The notes below the pieces were generated by a model. That model ran no database searches. It was not told the DNA's origin and saw only the letters and a list, made by a program, of their open reading frames with translations. The translations under genes and the position numbers were made by a program. Shown in pieces: positions 14,115-26,785 of a stretch of DNA of 64,000 nucleotides (the first letter of the stretch is position 1; the number at the start of each line of letters is the position of its first letter). The DNA lies in contig BROE01000011.1 in NCBI GenBank assembly GCA_036571765.1, forward strand, positions 5,655,962 through 5,719,961, written 5' to 3'. This stretch comes from Plecoglossus altivelis (lineage: Eukaryota > Chordata > Actinopteri > Osmeriformes > Plecoglossidae).

Positions 14115-14339
14115 GGCTTCCCCACGGCCAGTAGATATCCACGCCAAAACAAAAAGGGTAGACCAGAAGACTGAGGCTGTCCGAGGCAAGCGCACGCGGA
14201 GACGTGAGGGTGTGGGAGGGAGAAGGGCAGCGCAGCTCTGCTTTTGTCCCTCTCACACGAGGGTGCACGGGTCTTCCTAATAGGGTAATCCGGGGTGAAT
14301 GAAAGGCTGTGCGGGCTCCTTTACTGTCCTCCCCTCGCT

Positions 14340-14492
14340 CGCTCTGGCTCTGGCTCTCTCTCTCGCTCTCTCCGTTTGCTGGGTCAGTCAGGGAGAACCA
14401 GCTCTGCTGTTGGAAAATAGGGAACAATAGAGCCCTAAGCCCAGGCTGCTGCTATTGCTGCTGCGTCCTGAGTGTGCCGGGCTGATGCAGCA

Positions 14493-14548
<56 letters not shown>

Positions 14549-14800
14549 CCTCTCGATCTCTTGCTCTCTCACTCTCTCGCTTTCGTGTATTCTCTTTCCC
14601 CCCTCTCTTGCTCTGCCTCTCCTCTCTCTCGCTCTTGTGCTCTCTCGCACTACTGCTCTCTAACTCACTTGCCGTCGCTCTCTCCCTTCCTCTCTCTCTA
14701 TTGCTCTCTCGGTCACTTGCCCTCCCTCTATCTCACTCGGTCGTTCTCTCACTCACTTGCCCTTTTCTCTGTCTCTCTTTCTCTCACACACACACACACT
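14340..14800. repeat. CT-rich tract with a long (CT)n core
   Basis: The plus strand is almost continuous CT-rich sequence. A pure (CT)n run of about 42 bases lies at 14498-14539, followed by degenerate CTCT/TCTC up to about 14790. On the minus strand it is a GA tract 230-680 bases upstream of the putative THSD7-like ATG, so it may sit in the promoter or 5' UTR. All long frames here, such as the Ser/Leu-rich ones, are repeat artefacts. Confidence 0.85.
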
Positions 14801-14906
14801 GCCTCCCTCCTTTTCGGTTTGCATTGCGCTCATTGAAGCCGCTCTACTTTTAGCAAACAGCAGAGGCAGGATAGGAGCTGTGGGGAGGGTGTGTGAGTGT
14901 GTGTGG

Positions 14907-14978
<72 letters not shown>
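14907..14978. repeat. Compound (GT)n(GA)n microsatellite
   Basis: A pure (GT)n run at about 14909-14937 passes directly into a pure (GA)n run to 14978. The GA part is complementary to the CT run 400 bases to the left. Confidence 0.9.
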
Positions 14979-14981
<3 letters not shown>

Positions 14982-17900
14982 TTTGAGTGGGAGTGGGGCA
15001 CTGAGAGCAGGTCATGAATCATTTTAGTGAGACACAGTTAGCACTTCAGAGAATATATCTTTTTTGTAGTGTGTGTGTGTGCCTGTGCACCCTTGCATGC
15101 ACATTAAAATGCACAAAAAAGAGAGGGAATATGAACCCCTTGAAATCAGTATAGGAAGAATTCTGATGAATTATTGATGTCAGTACAGTTTGACCTTGTA
15201 TGATGTTCAAGCCACAGAGTGAACCTCCAGTTTGAGGATCTGACTATCTTTATTATTCACTGAAAGAACCTGGCCACTTAATGAAACCATCAATCTGATC
15301 CCCTGTAGAAAAGATCTCTAAATCAATCTGACCATAAAGCCACCAGAGTGTCAGTCATCCAAGCCATAAGCAGTGATGCTAAAAATTCTATCCATATCCA
15401 TTGCTTCCGTTACGGGAATAGAACCAGTAACCAGTTTAAGGATGTGGATGTAACTGGTGAGTGACAGTGCAAGAAGAAAATGCATACAGATGCTTTTCTT
15501 TCAGTATTTCCCAGAATCCCTTTGAAGCTCAACTCCCTGGGGAGAGCCGAGCTGGCCACACCCCCTATCGCCGAGGGGTCCACAGACGCACGCACACGCA
15601 CAGACACACACACAGACACCCATCCCCCATTTCTTCTTACCACAACCTCACAGCCCCACCCCTGCTCTGCCCCAACCCCCGTCTCTCTTTCTAGTGCCCC
15701 CGCCTCCCATCACGTCCGTCTCAGGCATTTCACAGACATTAGGTTAATAAAGGGAGACCTCGCCCCCCCGCCTGCTGAAGCATGCAGCCAAACAAATTAG
15801 CCAGGCGCTGTCCAGTGCTGGGCCGGGCTAGGAGGCTGCCTCCTTTTCTACTGCCCAAGCCTGGAACTGTCTGGGTTTGGGCCCAGGTCGTGACCTTTAT
15901 CCACACACACTCACACACATGAACACCAACAGGCAGAGAGCAGGTCCATAGGATCACCTGACCACAGCAGAGCCAGGGACCATCCAGTTTGGGTTGTTTT
16001 GAGCAGTGATTTCCGATTTAAAAAGGGGTGGAGTCGATGGGCTAAAAGAAGAACTGGGTCCTTTCAGTACAGACACCTGTCCATGTGAACTGCAGGTGGA
16101 CTGAGAGGATAGAGAGGAAACACAGTTGATGCCATCCAAGCGCTGATAATCAGAGAACTGAAACTGCAGACAACGAAACAGACATACAACAGATGCTGAC
16201 ATGTCACTCTGACAGGACGAGACTGGCTGAGGTGATGGAAGACAGGGCCGTCCAGTGTCCACTTAGCAAGTCGGCGCAGCTCTCATCATGGCCATGTGGT
16301 CACATGACTCTGCGGAGGAGAAGACGGGTAAAACGAGGAGACAGAAAAATGGATGTCCGCATGTTTGTGTGTGAACAAGAAAGAGGGAGAGAGAGAGAGC
16401 AGGAGTGAGAGAGTGTGAGGAAGAGAGTGATAAAGGGATTGCGCCATAATAACAGAGAGACAGACAGGTAGATAGATACAAAATGAGATTGTGAGAGACA
16501 TACAGAGAGGGAGGGAAGGAGCGAGAGAGAGAAAGGAGGTGCTTATCAGAGCTTACCAAGAGGTTGTGCACGGCCCTGATTAGTGGGAATCAGCTGGGTC
16601 GGATTACAGCCTCGGCAGCTCTCATTTAAGACTCCGAACAGACACTTGCGAACACATACACACACACACATGCACACGCACACACACAGGCAAACAGACA
16701 CACATGGACAGGCGTGCAGATTCTGAGGCCATGCCCCGATGACTGCCTACTACTTGCCTGCCTGTCCGTTCCTCGGTTTCCTGACCAGCTTGTGTCGGGA
16801 GGGGAGCACAGCTGCATGGACAGACCCCACTGGGGCCCAGCAGTGCACACCATCACACCGGACACTCTAACACAGTGGAGAGATGGAAGACAGAGGTGGA
16901 AGGAGCGAGGGAGAGAACCAGGCAGGACAGGAGGAGGGCAAGGAGGGATGGAGAGGAAGGGAAGATTAGGGGACCAGGTGGAGGGGACAGACTGGGAAGG
17001 GGGAAATGGCAGGGGTGGTTTCAAGGAAGGAGAGAGAAATGATGGGCAGAGGAAAAGAGGGAGGGGAGCTAGAGAAAGAGATTCTGTATTTGCAACATGA
17101 AACTGTATAATGAGAAGAGATCCAAGCTGAGGCATAATGATGACTGCAGGAACAAGCTCTACTCTGCTCGCTCTCAGAAAGTCACAGCACTTGTGATCAT
17201 TTCTGATTATCACCCAGATACAGACAGGGAGAGAGAGAGAGAGAAAGAGGAAGATGAAGAGACAGAGAAAGAGAGACAAAAGGCAGAACAGAGAGACAAA
17301 GTCCATATGCACTCAGGCAAATTTCTGCGCAACACTTCACTTCACTTATCCTGCTATGTACGCTCTGCAATTAGCAGCAGTGTACAGGAATGTTTTATCC
17401 CATGAAAACCATGCCACACAGAGCCCCCTGCCCTCCAGAGCCTCAGACTAAGAGGGAATGAGCCAACAGCTTCTACAACTATTATAAAAATGGTACCAGG
17501 ATGACGGTAAATGACTGGACTAGAGTTTTAAATCTCGCCTTGAGAAAAGCCATGGAGTCTTGAGGTCACTTCTATGCTTGTGAAATGCAAAATTCAAACT
17601 GAATGTTCTCAATATTGGTGCAGGTCGGGAAACTCCTTAGTTTTTTCCTGGACATCTGGAGGCATGATACAATTCAGAGAGAGCTTAGGTGATTTGTGTT
17701 CAAGTGCAGATTACTCTGATAACCGTTTTAAACATCTTGTTTTTTGGGACTTTTTCCCCTGCCCAGAATGTTGGATTACAGTTTTACTTCAGAGTTCAGA
17801 AAGAACAGCTGCAGGGTGTGTGTGTGGGGGCTGGGGGGGGGGGTTGATCCACATAGGGAGAAAGGAGGGGGGTCGGTGGGGTGTGGTGGAGAGGTTGAGT

Positions 17901-20900
17901 GCAGAGGGAGGGCCAAGCCCAACCAAGCTGATCCAATTTAAATATGCAAATGTTATCGCAGGGCGCCAGTAACAAAGCAGGGAGACATTGACGAGGAACA
18001 GGGAGCATAACAACATTGTAATGTAATTAAATGTTTACCATTGTTTCTTGAGCCATCGAGAAATCAATCAGGGCGTTTAGAAGGTGTGGCAAATGTGCGC
18101 GGAGCCTTTTGTCTCAAGAACCAGAGAGGCATCTCATAGATGAGAATGACATGAATGTGTCCTCCAACTCATTTGCAATATAGAGGGTGATTGTTTAGTG
18201 TCTATTAGCTAAAACACAAGTGACAGGAACAATGCCCAGGACCACCAGAACAAGATTAGACTAGGTCTAACGAATCTTTGACGGAGTGAGCCATGTTCTC
18301 ATTCAGAAATAACCAGGGTCCACAGGGGAAGTGTTAAAGATCTCAAATAGAAGTTCTCATTCTGCCCCTTCTTATTCCGTTTGCAATCCCTTGAAATGGC
18401 CAAAAATCACAAACACGAGCAAAGCTGCTGGAACATGTTGAGTGCCACCTAAAACAGGCAAACCCTTGGAGCTGGGGGAAGGTTGTTTTGACCCCTTCCT
18501 CAATTATGAACAAAGAGACTCAATACTAATCCAAGCAGCTCATATCCGTCAAGGCAAATCATCCCTGAAATGAGTTCAATCAGGCGGAATCTCAAGACCA
18601 GAACCTGCCCTCCCAGTCTCATCCAACTGTTCCCATTGTCTTCCACTTCATTGGGTTTGGAGCCGGTAACGAGATTGGGGGAACGAAACCTCCAGAGGAG
18701 GCTGCTTCTAACCCCCCTAAGAGGCCCACTTCACGCTAGCTACAGGGGCACCCTGATAGAGGATTTAAACGTGTTACCATCCACGATTCAAGCGTAACCC
18801 CTGGAGAATCACATAAGCAAACACACGTAGTAGCTGCTGGCTGCACTTCACCGTTAGCTTAGCTACCACGCTCACACAAGGGCTGACTCCATGTTAACTC
18901 TAACCACGTTTCTCATTGCCTGGGTGTTAAAATGGCTGCTGTGGAATTGTGATAATATATCACAGTTACCTGATATATGCCAGAAGTACTCAGTCTGACT
19001 TTTCTGAGAATGAATAGATATGTAAATATACAGTATGTGTGTGCGTTTGGTGCTCAGAGTGGAGGGGGGAGGCGTTTGTTGACCCTCACCCTTCTTCCCA
19101 GTGAGCCGAGATGGAAAGTGATTCTAACCCGGTGTTTGCCGGCATCTTTAACAAGCGACACCAAAATCCGGCATGACTGTCAGCCTGTGTGCTCAATTGA
19201 TCCCTTTTGTAATGACCTTGTCTACATGATGTAGTGAGCTAGCATGAATATCAGCCGAGCTCTCCAGGGGGGAAGACTGGTGGGGGGCGGGGGGCAGACA
19301 GGTGTCTGGACTGATGGCTGGGCCTGGGGATTGACGGAGGGGTGTGTGTGTTTGCGTGTGTGTCTCTGTGTCTTTGCATCTGTTTGTGTGTGTGTGTGCT
19401 GGTGTCTTGTGTTGGTTCTCCCCTGGTGAAGACATCTGGCTTTGCTGTCAGACTAGGATGTGCCACGGCTGGACCCCAGCATCTGCACCGACATCAGATT
19501 CACCTTTCCTTCCTTCAGATGCATTGTCAAATGCCGCATGCCATATGTGGACCTGAGTAAACAGTCTCTCAAGATGAGCTGCTTCCCCAGACAGGAGCAC
19601 AGACTGTTACAGACAAGGCTGTCCTGTGGACAAGGTGAAGCTCACAGGTGCATCTCGCCCCCCGTCATCTTGACAGATCTGTGGCAACAGAAAGGGGGGG
19701 GGGCGGAGGGGGAGGGCGTTCCTGCTGTCCCTCATCGCAACACAGACATCGTCTGCCAGCGTGGATGACCTGCTGTCGCCACGGCAGCAACCACAGTGAG
19801 GAATGTCCTCCTCAATGACGGTCGGATGATGTTCCATGGTGACACGGACAGACCTTGTATTAACTCTGACAGCACAAGGGGAATACAGACACACGCTGCT
19901 GTCCTCTCATTCTCATGCAAGATCTTGGCTCACGCTAACACTACAGTCCTTCACCTTGACTGGTGGACTCATGGTGATTTAGTGATTAGCTGCCTCTTAT
20001 TTCCAGACATTAAATGTTAACAACGCTACAAGGTGTGTGTTATGACATTTTAAATCCCAGCCAAACCTAATCTAATAATCATTTGCATAAGTCGATAGTT
20101 AAACAAACCCATGGTTAACTGGCAAAACGTTTATAAAAAACACAAACTCATACATCCACTGTGGTTCCAGGCCTTTTCCTTATCTCATCTTTCCACATGT
20201 GAAGTTGATTGATTGATTTCTAATTGCACAAACAGCCTGGTCAAATTGGCCAAGCTGAACCGGGTCTGTCGTCATGCCTCGGTGCACTCCCCCTGGTCTG
20301 CTCTGGCAAAGGTCTAATTTAATTCATTCCCAGCAAATTAATACCATTAGCAGGATGTTTTGCACGTCGACACGTTGCCTCGATATCCGCTCTCTTGATC
20401 CCCTGTGGAATTTGGGAGAGTAGCTGACTCGGGTGGACACACAAATCAACATCTGTCAGCCCACCCTTCCCTGGCCCGACAGGAAGCTGACCATTGATCG
20501 GTGACTCAGTTGCATTTTACAACTACAGACAGCGAAAGCACAGACTAGGTAGTTTTCAGTCTTGAAAGTTGAAAGTTGTTGAGTGAAGTCATTTAGTGCT
20601 TTAAATCTCCACTTGAAGGCATCCTGAGGGCCAAACGCTGAGGAAGATGTGGCTTGGTGGATAAGTGGTGTCTCGACTTTTGTACTGCAGAGCTATTACA
20701 CCGCATTTTTGTGAAGTAAAATTTTCATTTTAAATTTGCGAAACAAAGTGTAGTTATTCTGTCAGAAAATAAGGATTTATGCGGTGTCTCCTAGCAACAG
20801 CTATCTCACTCACGTACAGTCAAGGTGGATTTCTTGGCTAGTGGAGCTTCCTGTGCAAAAGATTTTCTCTCGTTGACAGTGTGTGACAGTTTTCCACTAA

Positions 20901-23448
20901 CACGCCATGTCTAAGTCTAACATTTGGACAAAGATTTTTTGGGGTGTACAAGAAATGCATGTAAATGCAGTTAGCATGTTTTTTACTAGCAATGGCCAAA
21001 TCCAGGAGTGTAATCCATTGGGCTATGAAGAATAGCTGAGGAAATACGTTATTAACAATGTTTTCAACTGTCAGATCAAGAGAATGACATGAAAGTGCTG
21101 TCATGAATATGTATTCTGGTTGTGAGAACATTTATAAAGGAGCATGTTCTTGAGAGCACAGAGGATCAGGATTATTTTTTGAAGGAACAGAGAAGTGGAT
21201 TCTTAAGAGACCCTGGTGAAGAAATCCGCCTAATTCTCTCCATGCTGTAATTGCAGTTGGAGGATATTAACCGTAACGATGGCGAAGAGAAACTACGCAT
21301 GTTTTTCATCTTTCCCACTCTTCTGCACATCCCTCGTTTTTCCCCTCCCCCCGCCTTGCAGCGCCCCTTCCCTGCCACCCCCATGCCGCGCCCCCCCGCC
21401 CCCTTCCCTCTACGACCCCCGGAATCTTCCCCACTCTACCAATGAGAACGCAAAGGCAGCATTCCTTCCCAGAGACAAGAACCTCCAGGTCTGTTGCTTT
21501 CCTCCCTCTGCTTGTCATGGCGCTCAACACCAATCACATGCTCAGCCTCGACTGATTCCGCATCAGAGACTTCCGATTTAGCAAAGCGCACAATACGTGG
21601 TTCTTCATGGTTACCAGCCTCAGGCATTGTGACTGCTTGCCTGGTAAAGCCATGCTTACAAACAATGCCAATTACATTTCACATTTTAGCTTACATAGAT
21701 TTGGTTACTTGTTTTTATCACTTTGCTTGGTCTATTGACAGTTCAATTATGAATACGGGTTCTCCTACAAGTCCTGTTTATCCATGAATCACCCTCCACA
21801 GTAAGAGGAGGTTTATATAGTTCATTTTTCTGTACTCATCCCAATCACATTTGAAGCCCAGGTGGTTTCTCCCAGATGTTACTGGGTTAAGTGGGATCTG
21901 CTCCATATCAGCTTAGTGTCGACAGCACACAGTGTCGACCCATGACAGAGATTTGGGTTGTGCTCATTCATACCTCCATTCAATTCAATCATTAAAAAAC
22001 ATCTTTACATGCAAAGTAAAAGTAGAAATCTGGCCATTAAATTATTTGTAGACTTTAGGTTATGATTTTATTTTCAGGTCATCTGGACATAGATGTTTAA
22101 AAGTCAAGTCAACAATGACATTAGCAAAAGAATAACACGCACACACATACATCCAGCTGTTTCGCCCGCAGTCAGCTAACCCACATCATTAGGCTGGTCT
22201 TTGAACAGATGGGCCAAGAGATCATGGTTTCGTTTTTAGAAAGGGCCTCTTTCTGCCCACTGGCTCCCGCAGCAACAGCTCGGAAACAGATCAGGGAGGG
22301 GTGAGAGCCAGGGCCTCTCCCACAGGCTCCATCAGACCCACATCTCGCCTTCTCCTGCACGAGACAGGGGCCAAAGTCAAATCGGTTCTGCAGCCACATA
22401 CTCGCAGTCCCACCCACTTCCCCGTATTGCCCTCATCTGTTGGATCAGTGGCATGTGACGAGGTGAAATCTCTCAGGCCCTCAAAGAGGACAGACCCAGA
22501 GCTATCTCCAGCCAGCGTGGCGGCTCACGCATCTGTCTTGGCGGCGGGATGGAATTCCCTCGCTCCGTGTCCACAAAGAAGCCTGGGAAACTGCAGTATA
22601 CCATCGGGTGGAGGAACAAACCAGGGTTAATAGGAGCTAGTTGTTTCAGTGTTTCGCACACACAGGTAATTGATCTTCACAGTGAGCATGTTGGTTGAAT
22701 GGGAAATGGTGAACTGCTTATTTGTACGGTCTGGCGTGACAATCAGACGTCTACTGAGCCAGACAGGCCAACCACCTGACTGGAACAGAAAGAAAGAGAA
22801 GGGGGAGAGAGTGGAAGGACAGGAGATATGTAGATTGGCCACATGTTAAAGAGAAGCAGATATACGCCAAAATGGAAGATGTGTAACTGCATGAGAAACA
22901 TTCTAAAAAAAGTATTTGCTAGCTGGCACAGCACCCTCAGAACCATTTCACGACTTAGAACCCTAGCTCCCGTTCCTCTATAGAATGTTCCGTCTGTTCC
23001 ATATGTGCTTGTAAATGTATCTATTATTCAAGTTCTGCGGTGTGCGGTGATATTCGGCGAATGTGGGTCATCCCACCCTTGTTTTTCCCAGCTGCCCCTG
23101 CCTCAGCTGCAGTACTCCCTTCCCACTCTAACTGCAGCCAGGGCAGGTGAGATCTCTGTAGCCACGTTTCCAGGGCTAGTCCAGATTTGGAATGTCACGG
23201 AGGGTCAATCTTGACCACAAAACCCACTGCTGAACACTTAAAACGGTGTGACGGAGCTGGTCTGGGGTGCTTGCAGGCCATGCACACACCATGGCTGTTT
23301 GCCAGGCTAGAATTGGATGCAAGGAGGAAGAGTTTGACATGCAGGATCAGTGAACGCTTGACATGACATGTGACCCTGTCCTGAGAAAACCTGGGAATCT
23401 GATTGAGGAGGCATTGCACTGAACACGGCTCTTACCGTGACACATAAA

Positions 23449-23479
<31 letters not shown>

Positions 23480-23951
23480 TTAAGCAACAGCCCACTGAGG
23501 TGAAGACGAACGCACAGCAGGTGTGTGGGACAAACTCAAGAAAAAATCCTCTTCTCTTGTAGCTCAGAGTTTGGCTGGTCATTAGGAGGGAAAACCTGCC
23601 AGCTACCCTGGGGCACACATGCTGATCTCTCAGTGTCTGCAGCCAAACATCTATTAGAGGGAGAAACAGTAGCTCCCACAGTAGGCAGGGCCTCACTACA
23701 CGGAATCTCTCACACACACACACACACACTTCAGAGTTCAGGCAGTCTTCAGCTTAGTCGTTGACACTAAGTTGATGGCATTAAAAGTTCTTGGAAAAGG
23801 TTAGGTTGCCAAGGATACTTTAGGTATCTTTGAAAGCAATAGTCTCGGAAATCCAGTCACCTTATTAAGAACCGTACTATCTCCACATTCTTTTTCTCTC
23901 CCTCTCTCTCTCCCTCTATCCATCTCTTTCTGTCTCCACAACAAGTATTAA

Positions 23952-24325
23952 GTCAAGACAGCTATTTGTTTTTTCCTTAACATATTATTACACCTTCACC
24001 ATACCCAAAATACTAATTTACTTAATTTAATACATGTCAATTACTTGGATTTTTTAAGGGGTGGTTTTTACCATGAAACACAATGCAAATGTCAATAAAC
24101 CAGAATGACCCAGAATGAATCTGAATTCCAAAAATAGGGTCAAGACAGCTATTTGTTTTTTCCTTAACATATTATTACACATTCACCATACCCAAAATAC
24201 TAATTTACTTAATTTAATACATGTCAATTACTTTGATTTTTTAAGGGGTGGTTTTTACCATGAAACACAATGCAAATGTCAATAAACCAGAATGACCCAG
24301 AATGAATCTGAATTCCAAAAATAGG
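23952..24325. repeat. Tandem duplication, two copies of a 187-bp unit
   Basis: Copy 1 is 23952-24138 and copy 2 is 24139-24325. Both start GTCAAGACAGCTATTTG and end CCAAAAATAGG. I see only two mismatches: CCTTCACC versus CATTCACC, and CTTGGATT versus CTTTGATT. The unit is AT-rich and unlike the microsatellites around it. It has no coding potential and no recognised transposon ends. Near-identity implies a recent event or an assembly duplication. Confidence 0.93.
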
Positions 24326-25277
24326 GAATTTCTGTATGGGGAATGGCCATCTAATCCCACAGTTCCATCTGAACTATCTGATATGAAATGATAGGATTAC
24401 ATGACAAATGAAAATGAAAGGCCTTCAGAGGACCAAGGGAATAAACCAGCATGAATAATTGATCTTGTACTGTCTCCTCTTTCAGCACCATGGGTCGTCT
24501 GGGTATCAATCTGCTTCCCACAATTCCCTGGTAGGGTTGCATCACAGGTGCAAACGGACAAATCGTTACTATCCCAAGGATGGGGTCGGCACTTTCCTCA
24601 GCAATGTACACATTAATGGTCACCCGTCAAAAAGCACTCTGGGGTTCCAAATGTAATGTAAATCAAATTATTACTACACCATCCCCAACCAACAAGTTTT
24701 ATGTGTGAACAGACTGAGTGGCATGTCGACATACAATTCTGAACACGATTGCTCTTTGCCACTTTCTGTGTTCTTAGAACACACTCAACACACTTTTCTT
24801 GATCTGGTAAGTATGCTTTCAAAAGCCTTTCACTGTATTTGACCTTTCCATTGCAGGCGCTGTCTAGATGGCCTGGCAAAGTACAGAACAATATTGATTG
24901 TATCAAGGACACTTCAGTCAGTTTTAAACTCTTCATTTGGTTCCTGTGTGTGGATAAGAATGTCTTCAAATGATCCTAAATCAATCAGCAGCTACCTCAA
25001 ATTATTAAAACTGCGTTTCCGACCTTGGCTTTGTCTGGGTGTGATATGAGACAGAATGTAAAAGGTGTGGTGGATAACAATCTCTCTCCCCCCCTCTCTC
25101 TACACCTCTCTCCCCCTCCATTTATCTCCCTCTCTCTCTCCTCTCTCTCACACTACGCCCTATCTCTCTCTCTCTTTCTCTCTATTCAGAGGACTTTCAT
25201 AATTAAGGGGGAAGAAAGGAATGCCTACTTCTGCTTCTGGCTGATTCTCAACAGTAATACTCCTTCATTTTCCCGCC

Positions 25278-25291
25278 GCGCCCTCTGGGGG
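25278..25291 (-). promoter_or_regulatory. Candidate CTCF-binding motif
   Basis: Read on the minus strand the sequence is CCCCCAGAGGGCGC. It matches the core CTCF consensus CCASYAGRKGGCRS at 13 of 14 positions. It sits in a small GC-rich island (CCGCCGCGCCC) in otherwise ordinary intergenic sequence, about 6.5 kb downstream of crabp2. The call is motif-based only. Confidence 0.4.
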
Positions 25292-25788
25292 GTGCCTGGT
25301 CTTATCAGCCGAGCTCCCATTCATCATCATTGAGACCCGTTCGGCTCAGGGATCACTCTGTCAGGCACGGACTGGGCCAAGTCCTAAAATGAGATTTTTT
25401 TTCCATTTTGAATCGAAAGAAAAAGGCACGTTATCAGCATATATTCTGATGAGTGTTTGATTAGAAGTCTTCTGTATAGCTGTTAGGTGGTGAGAAGCCT
25501 TGATAAACCCCCAGGATCAGGGTCATTTAGGATGCAGCATGAATCATTTCCCCCATGTTTCTTCACATGAGCTGGAATGGAGTGCAGAGCAGACAGCAAG
25601 ATAACCTACCGTTCACAGAGTTCATTTCACTAATATTTTGAGGAAATAGTTCAGATCCCCTCAGCAAATCAGAACACTAAATGCAGAAGCCGTGGCAGGA
25701 TGTGTTGTATTTTAATCCCTGAATGGGTAGAGAGCACAATGCACTTTAGATTTAAGTGGTGTTAATGCTCTTGTGTATGAGTGTTTTT

Positions 25789-25824
25789 GTTTGTGTGTGT
25801 GTGTGCGTGTGTGTATGTGTATGT

Positions 25825-25870
<46 letters not shown>
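25789..25870. repeat. (GT)n microsatellite
   Basis: About 80 bases of GT repeat with a few GTAT/GTGC interruptions on the left and a pure run of about 40 bases at 25831-25870. Confidence 0.9.
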
Positions 25871-25875
<5 letters not shown>

Positions 25876-26674
25876 TGTGCGTGTCAGTGAGGGAGAGTGG
25901 GAGTTTAGGTTTATTTTTTCCACGACCAAACAATAATGGTATGGGATGTTGGTTTCCATGGTGGTGCCTCTACAATGGCATCTTGCTGGGTTCCTTAATT
26001 AGAACTAAACACCCGACAAGAAGAATCCTACCAGTTAAAGGTACCAACATGGCCGGCTGTCTTCACTACAGCGAGGCAAGAGAAGAAGGGAGGGAGGGAG
26101 GGAGAACAGAGGAAAATTGAGAACAAGAGAAAGGAAAAGACAGAGAGAGAAAATGTCAGTCAGTCATCAACCTCTCGCAGCAGCTAATTGTACTCACAGA
26201 TCCTGTGCTCTACTCAATAAAGAAGAGAGAAGAGAGGGGGAGTCAAACAAAGGCAGGCTGAGAGAAGGGGTAGTTACACAAATCTACAACACACACTCAT
26301 ATGCACACATCCACACACAGGCACAGAGCCCCTCCCTGTTCTCTACCCTCCCCCACATTGGGGGATGTCATTGAGTCCCTTCTCTAACATGTGAAGGTGA
26401 GCAAATATGTGCTGCCTGTGCACTTTCAGGTTCAGGAAGCAGGAGTGTGCCTGCTCAAGAGCTCTCCAAGGTGCTGATTTAACCAACAAGCTCTCAACAA
26501 TCACAATAGTACGGTGAAGGTAATTTGATAATTTGCCCTAAGTATCTCTATTGGCTCTAATCATAGCTGCTCTTTCGATCTCCAGTTTAGGACTAATCAG
26601 GGTCACTTTGGATAGAAACAGCTCATCATTCCAGGTTCCAGAGGTCATAGGGGGCCTTCTGTGAGCTAGCTATG

Positions 26675-26785
26675 GGGCGCTGTCCCTGTGGGGGTGCTGT
26701 GCCTGTGGAGGTGCTGTGCCTGTGGGGGTGCTGTGCCTGAGGAGGTGCTGTGCCTGTGGGGTTGCTGTGACTGTGAGGGACTGCA
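26675..26785. repeat. 18-bp minisatellite
   Basis: Five to six imperfect copies of an 18-bp unit close to GGTGCTGTGCCTGTGGAG, with G/A and T/A variants between copies. The outer copies are the most diverged (GGCGCTGTCCCTGTGG, TTGCTGTGACTGTGAG). Confidence 0.85.

Noticed and set aside
14435..15022. Long Ser/Leu-, Arg/Glu- and Thr/His-rich frames
   Set aside because: Direct translations of (CT)n, (GA)n and (CA)n repeats.
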